A DNA stretch of 64,000 nucleotides from Thinopyrum elongatum (taxonomy: Eukaryota > Streptophyta > Magnoliopsida > Poales > Poaceae). Position 1 is the first letter of the stretch, and the number at the start of each line of letters is the position of its first letter. Position numbers and translations under genes: made by a program. The notes beneath the pieces were generated by a model that saw nothing but the letters and a program-made list of their open reading frames with translations, did not search any database and was not told where the DNA came from. Below, one piece after another: positions 1 through 12,659 of the stretch. The stretch lies in assembly GCA_011799875.1 (NCBI GenBank), contig CM022297.1, positions 363,572,921 to 363,636,920 on the forward strand, read 5' to 3'.

Positions 1-300
1 TAATCATACAGGAAAGGTTGGAGAAGGGGTGATGGGAAGAAAGGTGAAATGGGAACCTTACGTTCTTTTTAAGTATATTTTGATCAAAAATTTAATAAGT
101 AAATTAAAGTGAAATTGGTTCAGAAGGTAAGTAAGTTGATCGATTATCATACAGGGAAGGTCAGAAGTTTGGTAAGTAATTAAAGTGAAATTGGTTCAAA
201 AGGTAAGTAAATTAAGTTGATTGATAATCATACAGGAAAGGTTGGACGAAGGGATGGTGGGAAGAAAAGTGAAATGGGAACCTTATGTTCTTTTTAAGTA
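1..300. repeat. Local direct duplication in AT-rich DNA
   Basis: A block at about 1-78 (beginning taatcatacaggaaagg and ending ttctttttaagta) recurs at about 225-300 with a few substitutions. A second block containing attaaagtgaaattggttca occurs at about 100-160 and again at about 178-232. The two blocks alternate, so the stretch is a degenerate duplication with a period near 225 bp. No coding sequence is seen and the family is unknown. Confidence 0.65.
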
Positions 301-862
301 GTAGAGATAAGTAGTAGAGAAAACCGTTCGATACAGACTTTAAGATTCGTCGGTTCTCCTTAGTGCAGACCTGAACCACGCGCTCATTTAGCCTAAGACA
401 TTTTCTATGTAACTAGAAGAAAAAGGCGTGCTTTGCCGCTCCTGATTTTTTTTATCATTGTGAAATCAGTTTCTCCTCTTATTTGTGTGTCACTGTGAGT
501 TCAGCAACTTCATGAAACACGTAAAACATTAAAAAAAAGTGTCATGACCAATTCATTCAGATGCAAACTAAGAAAAAAACATGTACTATTTGAAATCTGA
601 TATTTTGCTCGATCTGAGATACATCAAACAATTTCTATAATTTTGATGTAAGTAAATGTACAGGCAACACCAGTTTCATCAATTTAGCTGTCTCCAGGTC
701 TAGAAGGCAAACTGTGTTGTGAATTAAATGCCAATTTTGTTTTGGAGCTTCATCTAGGTCGAGCATATTGGAAATAGGCACAAACATGTGTATGCGATGT
801 TCACTGGTCCTACAGAACATTGGATAATGATTGCATTGTGTCATTGCAATTTAGTGTTACAG
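301..862. other. Unassigned AT-rich sequence
   Basis: I see no credible coding region, terminal repeats or RNA gene here. The right end (acag at 859-862) could be a splice acceptor for the exon that follows. Confidence 0.4.
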
Positions 863-1136
863 GCAAGAAGATACAAGGCCTTCGGTAAAAAAACAGGAAT
901 ACCCAAGCCTTGATGACATAGAAGAAGCTCACGGCCTTATCCAGTTCATAGCAACCGAGAAAAGCCTGAACATATATGTTACTGGCTTACTGCTTCCATT
1001 GGCTTCTGAGTATGAGGAATATGACCAAGCTCTACACAGGGTCCTTAGTAATGCCTCCACAGTGTCTTTTGATATGACCACACCAAAGAATTTCCATGAA
1101 AAATTTATGCCGATGACCACATACTCAAATAGATAG
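863..1136 (+). CDS. Possible terminal coding exon of an unidentified gene
   Basis: One reading frame is open from an acceptor-like ttacag at 857-862 to a TAG at 1134-1136. It encodes about 90 residues with balanced, globular-looking composition: an acidic start (DDIEEAHG), a hydrophobic stretch (VTGLLLPLASEYEEY) and a short C-terminus. There is no ATG at the left end, so an upstream exon would be needed, and none was recognised in 1-860. I do not recognise the family. It could be a real terminal exon, a gene fragment carried by a transposon, or chance. The nearest repeat begins 450 bp downstream. Confidence 0.35.
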
Positions 1137-1587
1137 AATCAGTAGGAAAGAAAAAAAATAGTTAGAAAGATATAGCATGATAGAAAACTCCTATTTTGTT
1201 TGAGGAATGAGACGTATTCCCATCAGTAGGAAGTAGTACCTTAAATCATTGTTTTCAGATGAAATAGCAGTTAACTGGTATTGCTTAGGAAGATCCCTAC
1301 AAATTATCACTAGCCAATTACAATACCAAAATTATCTGTTGGTGTACATATATAATCTACCCCCAGCAGATTTCACTCCTTCTAGCAACCTAGCATAATC
1401 AATAAAGTCATGACACTTCTGTATACGAAAATCATGTAGTTTACTGCAAAAGTAGAAGTACATAGAAAGCGCGGCTTCATATGTACAAAGAATGCAGACC
1501 CACAGTGATATGGATTATCTTTCGAAGGTCAGGAGTAGTGTTTTGCATCTCTTGCAACTCCGCACAACCATATATATACAGTAGTTC
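1137..1587. other. Unassigned AT-rich sequence
   Basis: No gene, repeat boundary or RNA feature was recognised between the exon-like ORF and the LTR-like sequence that starts at 1588. Confidence 0.4.
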
Positions 1588-3254
1588 TGTTGAAATATGG
1601 GATGGGCTTTAGGCCCATCTAACAATTTCAGAAAAATCTCTAAGGGCCCATATAGAAGTCATAACAAGGGGTGGTGGGAAGTTTAGTCCCACCCCGCTGG
1701 TGGAGAAGGAGTTGGACCTCCTTATAAGGGATTCTCTTCCACATGCTATTGGAGCTTGAGAAGAGAAGAGGCCCTCGTGCACTCCTCCTCTGCCGCCTGC
1801 CTCGTCGTGCCGCGCCACGGGTTCCAGGACGAACATATCACATCTACTCCACGCGCATCGCCCCCGTTGTTCCCTTTGCTGCTGCTGCCACCGGCGACTC
1901 CATCCGTTCACCACATACACGGTTGACGGGAGAGCATGCCTCCGAAACCCCGCCTCTTCGGATCCTATACGGGAGAGGGGTGATTAGGTTTTTGGGGAGC
2001 GACCACGCGACTGCTCGCCTCTGATCGACTACTTCCTCTACGTCTGCGTCGCCTTCGTCATCACCATGTCCACCGACGCCGAACGTGCCACCGCCGAGAA
2101 GCTCAAAGCCTAGAAGAAGGCCACCGAGGATGCTGTTGCCGCCGCCGCGGCCTCTGCATGGCCGATTGGAGGGTATAACTCATTTATCCTGCTCCTACAG
2201 TTTTATGTATTATCCATGCTAGCATTACACGTAGATGTATCTGCTGTTAGCGTAGTATGTGCTTGCGTGATCAAATATCAGCATGTCTTTACTTCTGTTA
2301 ATGCCATGCTAGTAATTTACTTGTGGATTAATTTAATCAGAAAATTGCCTGTTTACTCAACAATCCAAAATCCTAAATTGTGTAGGCATTTTTCGGCTAG
2401 TGGTTTTGCTGCTGCACTAAAACCGGATAAGTTACCGGTACATACTTTAAGCATTGGCAGATCAAAACCCACCTTATGGCTCATGGCTATGAACGTGCTC
2501 TGGGTCGCCGGTGTCCATTCCACGGGAACGATTGCTCCTGAACAGGAGAAGGCGTTCAAGGAAGCCACCATTGTATTTCTCGGAGCAGTTCTAAGCGTGA
2601 TAGGAGATAAGTTGGTTGACGCATATTTACCACTCCGGGTTGCCAAGGACTTGTGGGAGGTGCTCGAATCTAAGTTTGGCGCCACTGATGCTGGTAGTGA
2701 GATGTATATTATAGAGCAGTTCCACGATTACAAGATGGTCGAGAACCGTCCTGTATTGCAACAGGCTCATGAGATAATATGCATCGCTAAGGAGCTTGAG
2801 CTTCTTAAGTGCGATTTACTGGGCAAATTTGTCGCGGGATGTAAAATCGCTAAGCTCCATAATTCCTGGAGGAACTTTGCTACCACTCTGAAACATCAGA
2901 GGCGTGAATTCTCAGTAGAGGATGCCATCGGCCATCTCAGTGTTGAGCAGAACTCGAGGGCAAAGTACTCGCATGGGAAAGGGGTCGAAGGTACTTCTGT
3001 CGCCAATATGGTACATTAGAGGAACTTCAAATCCCACAAGCCCGGGGGAAAGAACGGTGTCCAACAGAATACAGACTTTAAGAAGAAAGGTAAGAAGACC
3101 TTCAAGAAGAACAAGAAGAGAGATGGCTGCTTCACTTGTGGTTTGGATGAACATTGGGCCAACAAGTATCCAAACAAGTACAAGAAGCCAGGGCAGGACT
3201 CCATGTCTGCCAATATGATTGTGAGCAACAATGAGAATGGTGCATCTGAGTACG
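1588..3254 (+). mobile_element. Truncated Copia-type LTR retrotransposon (5' portion)
   Basis: The left edge tgttgaaatatgggatgggc resembles the TG-starting LTRs of a grass Copia group that carry GGGCTTTAGGCCC near the start. It is followed by a GC-richer leader and a decayed gag. The element stops abruptly at 3254, where the next element's LTR begins, so protease, integrase and RT are missing from this side. I found no clear primer-binding site, so the 3' end of the LTR is not fixed. The 5 bases before it are agttc; no matching duplication could be located because the other end is absent. Confidence 0.6.
2066..3254 (+). pseudogene. gag: Copia gag, decayed and truncated
   Basis: This encodes the capsid/nucleocapsid precursor of a Copia element. 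An ATG at 2066 opens an alanine-rich N-terminus (MSTDAERATAEKLKA), which hits a TAG at 2111. After an AT-rich stretch with no coherent frame, about 2390-3019 encodes the typical Copia gag core: a tryptophan-rich WLMAMNVLWV segment, then LWEVLESKFGATDAG and the QAHEI and LPSSW-like region. A further TAG lies at 3017. The frame continues into a lysine-rich tract and a zinc knuckle CFTCGLDEHWANKY near 3128-3172, in which the last cysteine has become tyrosine. The reading is cut at 3254 by another element. Family assignment rests on recognition of the gag core; function is lost. Confidence 0.65.
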
Positions 3255-6200
3255 TGTGGCACCCCGGGTCAGAGAGATCAGAACGCCCCGTATTCCAGCC
3301 CAAAGATTAAGTCTTCTGGAATACGGCATTGCTTGGCATAGAACAAATCAGCTCTTTATTACAAATGATATGGATACAAGTGTTCCGATATCACAACGAA
3401 TTACATCGGCACGGCGACACTACGGTTGCTCAGGTTGCTCTATGCTAGTAGCAGAATGACTCGTAGTAGTGGAATATCTTCTAGCAGCGGAACAATGACG
3501 ACAGCGATGGACTCCACTCCGCAGGGACTCTGGCTAGAACACGTATCCTAGCTCGCAAACTCGGGATCCTCGACAAGCAAGCAAACATGGCATGACCTGC
3601 AAACAGGCATGACACGCCAGATGAGTACTTTGAATGTACTCGCAAGCTCACAGCAACCAAACGCAATCAAGACAAACAACAACATGGCATTTACAGGTTA
3701 CTTAGCAATGATGGTCATGATTCCACTAGAACAATATGAGCATGGCATGAACATATGAACATGGTGACACTAGCATGCAAGATGTCTGCAATATCATGCA
3801 CCAACTTACTCTGTTCGAAGGTTACCTTGTAACCACCACATGTATCACTTACCATCCTGGTCATCACACGATCACCTCAGGATCAAATCAAGCTTGGTAT
3901 TAACAATACCGTAGTAATCATTACATGACCACAAGGAGCTTGATCTTTACCCGTGATTATCGCATAACACCACAAACATCAACCACTTCGGTATCAATGA
4001 TACCCTGTGATCCTCTCACGATCACATAAAGATCAACCAACTACTTTCCTCATTGAACCAGGGTTGTTTATTAGTCAGGTTATTATTACTGTTGACCCAT
4101 AGTGTGACCTACTACGAACTGGCCCCATATCCGCGGGCTCGGCTATGGATAGATTATACACTCTGCAGAGGTTAGTATACTGTACCCACACCACGGGACC
4201 CAAGGTCTCGTGCTCCCATTCAGGTGGACCACCGGCGTTCCGACAAAACCAATCTACCGCATGACACTCTCTCGGCCACTCCGACCAACTCCCCTTTGGG
4301 CTCAGTCCTGGGTGGCCCTGGATGCCACTCTGGACATCAAACGACCACCGTCGTGGCAAAACATAAACGGTCCCAAACAGGGACAATGGTATACCAAACA
4401 ACTAACGGGCACACAAGGTTATTGCCGCCTACCGGGCCAGGGCAGTGAGCGCACATAACCTTCCCTAGTTCAAGGCACCGGCGAGAGGCAAAATAATAGA
4501 CCGAATTAAGGCCTTCCCATACAGGCAAATGTGGCTGCACTGGTCAGCTCGATTCGATGGCACTATGACTCAGCCAACAGGTGTTCAAGTTCGATTAATG
4601 TCCGGTTAAACTTGAATGGTGATGAGCTGAGTCACAATAATATAATGAAATAACAATGCATATGAACATGATATCAACATGAGCATGGATGGAAAGCATA
4701 ACCATATGAGTCATAGCATCAATAGCAATAAAGCATTTGCTCTAATAGATGCAACTAAGCATGGTATAGTGATGATCATGACTAACAGTAGTATAACACT
4801 ATATACGAACCAAAGCATGATCACTAGCATCAAAAATAATTTGTAGAATATAACATGACAATAATAGTAGCAAGAAATCATTTAACCAACTAGATGCAAA
4901 TAATCATGGCATAAAGATGAGCATCGATTCACAAGCATAAATATAGCATTCAGAAAATATTAACTTACGCAAAACAATTTAAATATTCAAGTGGAAAACC
5001 ATAGCTACTGCAAGGCCATCATGCAAGTGGCTGTCGTGACTTGCCTGGGGTGAAGGGTTCTCCGGGAAGAAGTACGAGAACCTCACGGAAAGAGTCGCTG
5101 GAAACGTTTCTCTCTCGAAGGAGGCTGATTAAGGGCAAGGGAAAATGGTCATTTTCAGTATGTGATACCATAATGAAAATGGTACCAACAGAACAGGCTC
5201 AATGAACAGAGAATGTGAGCTTTGGAATCACCTGATTCGGAGCTACGGTCGCGAAGATACGGCCGGTTGAAGGCTAGGGACCAATCTATAAAAGAATATT
5301 CACAAATAGGCCCTAGGCTGAAAAACAGAAAGCGCATTTTCTGGAAATATGCTTTACAGCAGAGAAAACGTGTTCCAGCGCGTAGCCGCAGAAGAATATG
5401 CCTTCAGCAGCAGAAAACGTAAAATCCAAACTGCGCCTTCACTTAAACATGTCAGTGGGGCTGGGGTCAACGCGTGTGCGGCTGATGAGTGGGGCCCGCG
5501 GGGAGGTGGGTCCACCTAGCCGGGTCTTCTTCTTCCTCCTTTCCTCGCGAGCCCGATCGAGGGCAGGGGCTCACCCAGACGACGATTGCCGGAGGTACCG
5601 GCTGTCTCCGGCGACGCTCCTGTTATGGACGTGCTCAGGGCAATGAGGCGCATCTGATGGTGCAGGGTACGGCCATCGAGGAGGGAGGAGACAGCAGCAG
5701 CACCGACACCAGCGGAGGATGCCGTCGGTTGTTGGTGGCGCCGAGCATTCAGGCGCACTCGAGGGGAAAAGAGAAGGTGGGGAGGATCACCGGGCTTCCA
5801 GGGCTCTTCTGATGGTGGTGGAACGGCGAGAGAGACTCGGGGTCCCCGGGATTTAAGATGGCCGAGGCGGCCATTGGAGGGCAGGGGAGCTCTTGGAGCT
5901 CAATGGATTGGTCGGGGGCGCTTCTGGGAGGGTGGAGAGGAGTTTGGTGGTCTCGGGAACACTCGGGAGCGGCTTAAATAGCCGAGGCAAGGATGCCCTC
6001 GCCGGATACCGCTACGGGGTCTGGCCGGAGCTCTGGCAGGGATAGGGTTCATGGGAGGGCGTGGAGGTGACGGGAGAGGGAAGAGGATCACCAGAGGAGT
6101 AGAGGAGCAGACGCGGGAGGGGCAAAGTCCGGTTGGCCACAATGCCACGGGCAGGGTCGCCGTGGCGCGTCGGGGAGGAAAGAGGAGGGGGAGAGGGGTC

Positions 6201-7334
6201 CAAGGTGTTGGCATGGATGCCACGGAGCTCTGAGACATGTTGGGGTGCGCGAGTACGACGAGCAGGGGAGGGGCCGGAGCAAAATGATGATCGGAGCGCG
6301 GCCAAATGACGTAGAGCGCACGTCTGGCATGCCAGACCGCGTGATCACCATGTGCAAGGTGATTCAGTGCGGCCGACCATGTCTAGCGTGTAGTCCATCC
6401 AAGATAGGTCCCCTCTGAGTTGAAAGATCGATGAAAGACACTGTGGTTAGATGGGAAGGGTCCTCTGAAGTTTGCTGTAGCAAACTTTGGCATGAAGTTA
6501 AGATAATATGGGATGTTTAAATGGTATAACAAGATGTCACAGGTGTTAGGGGTAGGAAGGACTATAATCCTATTAAGGTTGGAAGGATTTGGACCAAGAT
6601 TTAATATAGTTGCTTTACAACTGCATAATTTGGTCCAGAAACAAGATTAGGATGAGGCACTCACATAGAGTGTTGGGTTGAGCTTAAATTTGGTGTAGAG
6701 GAGTCATTTGAGCACATAAACACACTGGAAAAAATTCATACCATCTGGATACACCAAAATGGTACTTCCTTCACAGTGGTCCTCTCTGGACAGAATCTTA
6801 GAAAAATTCTAGAGAAATCTTGGGTGAATAAAATGAGACCAAATTTGGTGGAGAGATATAATATAGGTAGGAGCATCTCCTGGTAAATTTGCAGCAATTA
6901 TGGAGCAATATAAAATGTAGTTGCTTCACAACCTGAAAATATGACCAGAATCAAAGATTTGATGGTGCACCCACCATGAGGATGGAATCTTGAATATATT
7001 TACATATCCAAGGTTCATATGGTCCAAATGAGTTTTGAGAATTTTGTGGGAATTTTGGCAAGACAGAAATATAGGTTGCTTCACAACCTAGGGCAAAAAG
7101 AATTATTCCTTTAATAGAAAAAGGAATATTCCCAAGAAAAAAGAATCTTGGGATTGGTCAAAGATGGAAGTGACATGATCTAGGGATGGATTTGAGGATG
7201 ACAAGCCACTTGGGAGCCTGAGAAGAGATGATCTCCGCTGGTTTCCAGACCACAGAGCCACAAAAAAGCATTTTCAAATAAAATCTCAAGGAAATTCAAA
7301 TGAAAAAGAAAGGGCCAAAAACCAGGGTGTGACA
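3255..7334 (-). mobile_element. 4.1-kb LTR (3' LTR) of a minus-strand LTR retrotransposon
   Basis: Read on the minus strand it starts TGTCACACCCTGG at 7334 and ends CCCCGGGGTGCCACA at 3255, so it has TG...CA ends. A second copy of the same LTR lies at 58494-62635. The adjoining plus-strand bases at 7335 are the reverse complement of a polypurine tract, which makes this the 3' LTR. It contains a GC-rich block at roughly 5440-6360 and no ORF with recognisable function. It inserted into the Copia gag; the preceding 5 bases are gtacg, but the matching copy was not found because the right end of the element is not intact. An LTR this long with a non-coding interior suggests a Gypsy-type, non-autonomous element, but the superfamily is inferred. 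Confidence 0.75.
5973..5981 (-). promoter_or_regulatory. TATA-like box in the LTR
   Basis: On the minus strand the sequence reads CTATTTAAGCC, at the same relative place as a better TATATAA in the second copy of this LTR (60958-60964), just inside the GC-rich block. This is inferred to be the core promoter of the retrotransposon. Confidence 0.45.
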
Positions 7335-7348
7335 AACCTTTCCCCCTT
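7335..7348 (-). other. Polypurine tract next to the 3' LTR
   Basis: The minus strand reads AAGGGGGAAAGGTT directly before the LTR start TGTCACAC. This purine run is the expected plus-strand priming site, and it sets the orientation of the element as minus. Confidence 0.75.
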
Positions 7349-8934
7349 AAAGAAATCTTGTCCTCGATATTTGGTTGCTCAGGGAACAAGGATGAATATT
7401 CTGACTTACAGACACCGTTTCCAACTCGGGTATCCTTTCCCTTTATATGATGTTCCCATGAAATTTCATGTGACTGGCTGCCTTGCTCTGGGGTGGTTTG
7501 CTTCACTGTATCTTCATTCTGACAGATCTTTCCTCATATGTTAACCTGACTCCAATTATTTTATATCTCTCGGCTTAGCGGGTTGCGATAGATTATCATG
7601 ACTGAAAGATGTGCCCTTCTCATGAGTCCGAGAGTGATTTCTGATGGATGCGTCATTCTTATATCCAGCACTGACAACATTCCATGGATTTATGAACCAA
7701 TTTTCTCAGTGGACACCAAATCTTTTACTCCTTGCATTGGGTTGCTCAAATAGATGCATGTCTTCCGGGTTCAAAACAGGACTGTGAATCATAACCGTTC
7801 TCCTGGCGAAATCTGACTTCTGCAGGGATTCCTGAATCATCTTAGCTGACTCCCCTGTCTTGAGTATCAAATCTGTACCAAAGATTTAACTATCGCCTAT
7901 CGTGATCAGCATAGAGGGGTACGGCCTTACAACGATATTATCCATAGACTTGACTATCGGTGGTTCTGGCAGAAGGATCTTGTTCACGGCAGGCTATCCT
8001 TTAACTGATTCCCATATGTGAGGGCACATACTTCAAGACTATTGTTCAACATTCTGGTTACCCATTCTATCAGTATATCCATGTAGATAGTAGGCCGTGT
8101 AATGCTTCAACACGGTCGCTGGAGTCAAGCTGCTGAATTGGCCTTTGGCCTGTCATGATAGACTTGGATATTCAATACTGACAATTCTGAGCATATATAG
8201 TTGGCTGAGCAGGTTACCTTGATATGAGGTCCTTACCAAAACAGAGTAGACCCCTTAGGTGTATATTCAGGGTGATCAATACTGGATCAGACTGTCCTGG
8301 GTATCTATACCATGTTGGTCATGCAACAATTATCATACCTGTATTGCCGGTCTTGCTCCTTCATTGTTGTTTTATTTGTCTGGATCTTTTGTTGGAAAGA
8401 GCTTGGTCATATGTATATGCTCTTCATTCTTCATGTGACCATAGGTGCTGTCATGTGCAATATTTTGGTAATCATACCTTGGCCTTGTTCATGACTCGGG
8501 TCATAGGATATATGCCAGGTTCACGTGTGCTGGTACGGGGCTCATTGTTGTCGTCCATCATACAAGATAGTGATAAAGGTTAATGATATCACCTTGTCGG
8601 ATGTGAGGCCTTGATAAGCACTTCCAAAATTGTTGTCCCATGTTGTCTTTCTTCAAACTTTGTCGGTCCTTGCATCATCCACTGAGGTGTATAACTGGCT
8701 TTCTTCCTCTTGCATAACTAGTGAGGTTGTCGGGTTCTTACCTTGACTTCATCATCATACCAGTGACTTGCAAGAACTTGGCAGCATGTTCACAATATAT
8801 AGAAGTAGCTGATTCTTGAGGCGGACTTGTGCTCTGACTGATTCTTGATTCTAAACAAACTGTTGCGGATCTGATTTTTAGGATGTACTGCCATATGCTG
8901 CCAACTCACGGTGTAATATCTTGCCCCAGTGCCC

Positions 8935-9275
8935 TGCCGAGGAAGATTGGACAACTTGTGTTGGAAGCCATCGGGAGTATCGTGCTGAGGAAGACTAAAT
9001 GGCTTATGCTTGAAGCCTTTGTCAGGCAGCTTGCTAAAGGAGGCTGGGTCCCGTACTTCAGAAGCTTCCCCCCTTAATGGCTTGCTGGGGAAGACTCGAT
9101 ACCTTATGCCGGAAGCTTTTGCGGTAGCTTTCTGAAGAAGCCTGACTATCTTGCATGGGAAGTCATCCACGTATCGTACTGAGGAAGACTGAGGAACTTT
9201 GCATTGTAAGCTTCTCTGATTGCTTGCGGAGGAAGACTGGGTTGCTTATACCAGAAGCTTCTCTTTGTGATATGC
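8935..9275. repeat. Degenerate ~48-bp tandem repeat
   Basis: About seven copies of a unit containing gaggaagact followed by a variable cttatgc..gaagc segment lie head to tail at about 8938, 8987, 9035, 9088, 9133, 9180 and 9229. They produce apparent ORFs on both strands that I regard as spurious. Confidence 0.6.
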
Positions 9276-9996
9276 GGACTGAATGCCATATATATTTCCC
9301 TTAATATTCCTGCTGCCAGATACTTGTATGAAAAAAGTTGTTCGACTATCCTTCGTGCTGAGTACTGAATTCATAGCACATTCTGACTTGCTTCCGGGGT
9401 ATAGCATGTTTCAAATCTTACTCATAGCAGAATCGAACCTTGTATATGAATCATACCTTTGACTGATAATATACTGTTGGTCTTGCACACCACTTATATT
9501 CTGGCTGTTTTAATCATTACAAATGTGAAGATTGCATCACTGACGTAAACTTGGTAATCCCTCCAAAGTATTATATGCATTCAGACCAGATGTTCCCAAT
9601 GTATGCAGTCGGCTGAGAATTCCATATTGTTTAGCTGAGCTTCCAAATATTTGATGTCCTCACTGATTCTTCAGGTCTGGTATCGGTTGATGAGAAATTT
9701 CCATAAGGGGTAATAAGGTAACACCGAAGGCCCAAAGAAATAAGCAAAAGAAACGAATGCAACAAAAGCACACAAGGCAATGAAGGTTACACACAAGCAA
9801 CATCATATTGTATAGCTATTCACATCAATATGCATGCCTACTTAAGCACACAAATCTCGCGGGAACTCCGGTATTACGGTCTAACATGATGTGGCGGTGT
9901 GCACGAAAGTGAATCCACGTGTGGAAAGGTTGGTGTAAACAAAGCTACACCAAACGCTCGCTTAACACCGGTTGCATTTGGACGAACACGGGGGTG

Positions 9997-11380
9997 CACT
10001 ACAAAAAAAATACACTTCCGTGATGATACGTGTTTGTCACAGTAGGTCATGTTTTCTGTCATGCATGTACATCCATGACGATTTTATGACAGAATCAAGA
10101 TAGTCATACCTGTGCTGTCATAGAAGTGTTCCATGACATTACCAAAATTATCATCACGGAAGTGTCCACTTCCATGACGATAAATGGCGCGTCATAGAAG
10201 TGCTTTCGTCAAGGGTAACCGACACGTGGCATCCACCGTAACGGGTCGCCGTTAAGCTATCGTGTTCCGGTTTGGATCCGATAACCCGTCAACAGCCCCG
10301 ACCAATGGGGATTTTCCACGTGTAAAATTCTCATTCGTCGGAGGATCCACGTGTCGGCTCAGCGTTGGGACAGATGTCATCCACTCATAGTACGGGAGGC
10401 GCCTATGATACGTCGGCACGTGGCAAGGCCCAACAGTGGCCCATTCCGATGAAAAAGGCCGGCCCATATAAGGCCTACTTGTGTCAGGTCCATTTAAGCC
10501 CGGCCCATACGAGATGTGCCAATTCGGCCCGTCAACGGCCCGTTAATGATTTGACACCATTGCAGCCCATCGTCAGTTCGAGCCCGTTAACAGCCCGCTA
10601 TATATTTGGGCTCAATATCAGCCCGGTGTGGTTTCGGCCTGTTAACGGACCATTCAAGGGATGGGCCAATTTTCAGGATGTACGTCTTTCGGCCTTTTAG
10701 CGACCCATTTAAGTGTTGGGCCAATTTCCGGCCCGGTGTGTCTTTCAGCCTGTTAACGACCCATAAATGAGTTGGGCCATTTGCAGTCGGACCTGAGTTT
10801 TGGCCTTTTAACGGCCCATGCTCTTCATGGTCCAATACCAGCCCGGTTTCTCTTTCGGCCTGCTAAAGGCCCACAACACAGTTGGGCCATATACAGTACG
10901 ACCTGACTTTCGGCCTCTTAGCGGCCCATGCTCTTCATGGTCCAGTACGAGCCCACTGTCTCTTTCGGCCTGCTAAAAGCCCACAGTATAGTTGGGCCAT
11001 ATGTAGCCCGACCTTAGTATCGGCCTGTTAACGGCCCATGAAATCAAATGGGCCCACCTGTTGCCCGCTTCGATGTCGGTCTATTAACAACCCGGGAGGT
11101 AACAGGGCCGAGCATTAACTGTCGGCCTGGTTACGGCCCATTAACTTAATGGGCCCACTAAAGTTCGAACATGTCTGTAGGCCCAATTAGATAATTTGAG
11201 CCCATTACGACGAGCAATTATGCACAGGACCAAAACCAATCAATCAAAGGCCTATGAGAATTTTGGCCCTTGCGAGCCCATTAGGGAAGCCCATTAAGGG
11301 CAGTGGGCTGCTTCCTTCATATAGGGCCCACGACTGTTCGTGCTAACTAATAATTTCACTGCTTTTTTAGCTTTCTAGTG
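9997..11380. mobile_element. CACTA-like transposon end with subterminal repeats
   Basis: At 9997 the sequence CACTACAAAAAAAATACAC has the form of a CACTA terminus. It is followed by subterminal motifs such as catagaagtg and catgacgat in both orientations, with cacttccgtgatgata at 10012 mirrored at about 10152. A ctagtg at 11375-11380 could be a second end, but the termini match only over CACTA and the flanking triplets (gtg and acc) do not agree. The other end may instead lie beyond the disrupted gene or outside the window. No transposase is seen. Confidence 0.45.
10600..11150. repeat. Degenerate ~55-bp repeat array rich in GGCCCA/TGGGCC
   Basis: Successive units begin near gggcc (for example 10606, 10662, 10718, 10773, 10884, 10994, 11050 and 11105). 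Each contains a cggcctgttaacggcccat core in variant forms. Two consecutive stretches show a doubled period of about 110 bp. The array lies inside the CACTA-like end. Confidence 0.65.
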
Positions 11381-11952
11381 ACCAGTTAGCTGGAATGCGA
11401 GGCGCGCTAAGCAAAGGTACGGCATACAAGGAAAAACGTTGCACATCCAACATATATTACATGAAATTACATCCACTGGGCAATCAAAGATTGATGCCAG
11501 TGCAAATAAATGAACAAAACCTAACGATCTACAACGTCACAATCTACAACCTCAGCACGAATGACGCCCATAAGCATGTGAGCAAGTTCTTCCTTCTTTG
11601 CTACACTGTCTCTGAAAAAATTGATCAGTTGTTGTTGCGCAAGAATGTGCACCTCTGATTCCTCCATGATTTCCATCATTGCTTCAGTCAGTAATTGGTT
11701 CACAAACATACATTTTTTGTTGTTGCATTCGAGACAGAGGAAACTGAACAGATTTAGATGGCGATTTTGGCAGGCTTGTATTATTGATAGTGGAGAGTGT
11801 CTCGACCACTGCATCATAACATAAATTAGGAGGGGAAACCGAACAGATTAATCAAGAGTTATTACCATATTACCAGGCCTAGATTTATTGGAAAGAAACA
11901 GTGGGGTTGCCTTGCTATTTTCATAGTTTGTCTTCTTATCTTCAGCAGCCTG

Positions 11953-12150
11953 CACCAAATTAACACACTAGCATTGCTATCATTGGCGAGGTCAGATAAT
12001 AGGAAAGCAACATTGACACAACGAACATTTGGGCAACCAGACCACACCAGCCTACACCAAATTAACACAATATGGCACATCTATCATCAGCCAGGTAAGG
12101 TAATACGAAAGCAACATTGACACAATGAATGAATGGGCAACCAGAACAAT
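11953..12150. repeat. 102-bp tandem duplication inside an intron
   Basis: Two adjacent copies share caccaaattaacacac, a ggtcag-like middle part, gaaagcaacattgacacaa and gggcaaccaga. They start at about 11953 and 12055. They lie in the inferred intron between the exons at 11874-11949 and 12367-12455. Confidence 0.6.
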
Positions 12151-12659
12151 ACTACAATTCAGTAATGTGCATGATATGAGATAGTACACTCATGCAGCTC
12201 AGTATGCAAAACTACCAGGCAGTTTTCCTTACAAAAATCAACATTGTCGCCTTTAATTATACATTTTGCTACAACTAAATTTAGATCAGATAAAGGTTGG
12301 ATTCACGCCGATTAACAAAATACATGCTAATGTAAAAATAGAGTGATATACAACAGGTACTTACATCAGCATTGGAGCAGAGAGAATTCCCGCAAGATAC
12401 TTTCCTCGAATACGATCCCAGTGCAGAAAGTCTTCTATCCTTTAAGCTTATTTTCTAAAAGAGAGATGGGTTAGAAACATGTAGAAAATATGATCAGAAT
12501 GCTAAAAAAAATCATGATGCGAGGATACACACACACTTCTTAGAATGGAGTTGACATATTTTTGCTGGACTGGAGCGGACTAGTTCTTTGGCCACTGGAA
12601 TCTGCTTATTATCAGTAGGAGTTGGGTTTATCTGTGCTGGAGCAGTATCTATGGACACT

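Larger units (their letters stand above)
7335..9996 (-). mobile_element. Non-coding internal region of the minus-strand LTR element, truncated
   Basis: The sequence follows on from the polypurine tract but has no gag, protease, RT, RNaseH or integrase motif in any frame. Just inside the tract the minus strand keeps ATCGAGGACAAGATTTC, resembling the terminal codons of Gypsy polyproteins. The expected primer-binding site and 5' LTR are absent before the CACTA-like end at 9997, so the element is truncated or broken here. The boundary near 9700-9996 is uncertain. It is probably a non-autonomous element whose proteins come from a relative. Confidence 0.5.

Noticed and set aside
8224..8583. 119-codon ORF in the interior of the first LTR element
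   Set aside because: It runs on the strand opposite to the element, is Cys/His/Leu-biased and has no upstream signal or homologous motif.
9997..11380. A complete 1.4-kb CACTA element ending at ctagtg
   Set aside because: The two ends share only CACTA and the flanking triplets differ; kept only as one convincing end.
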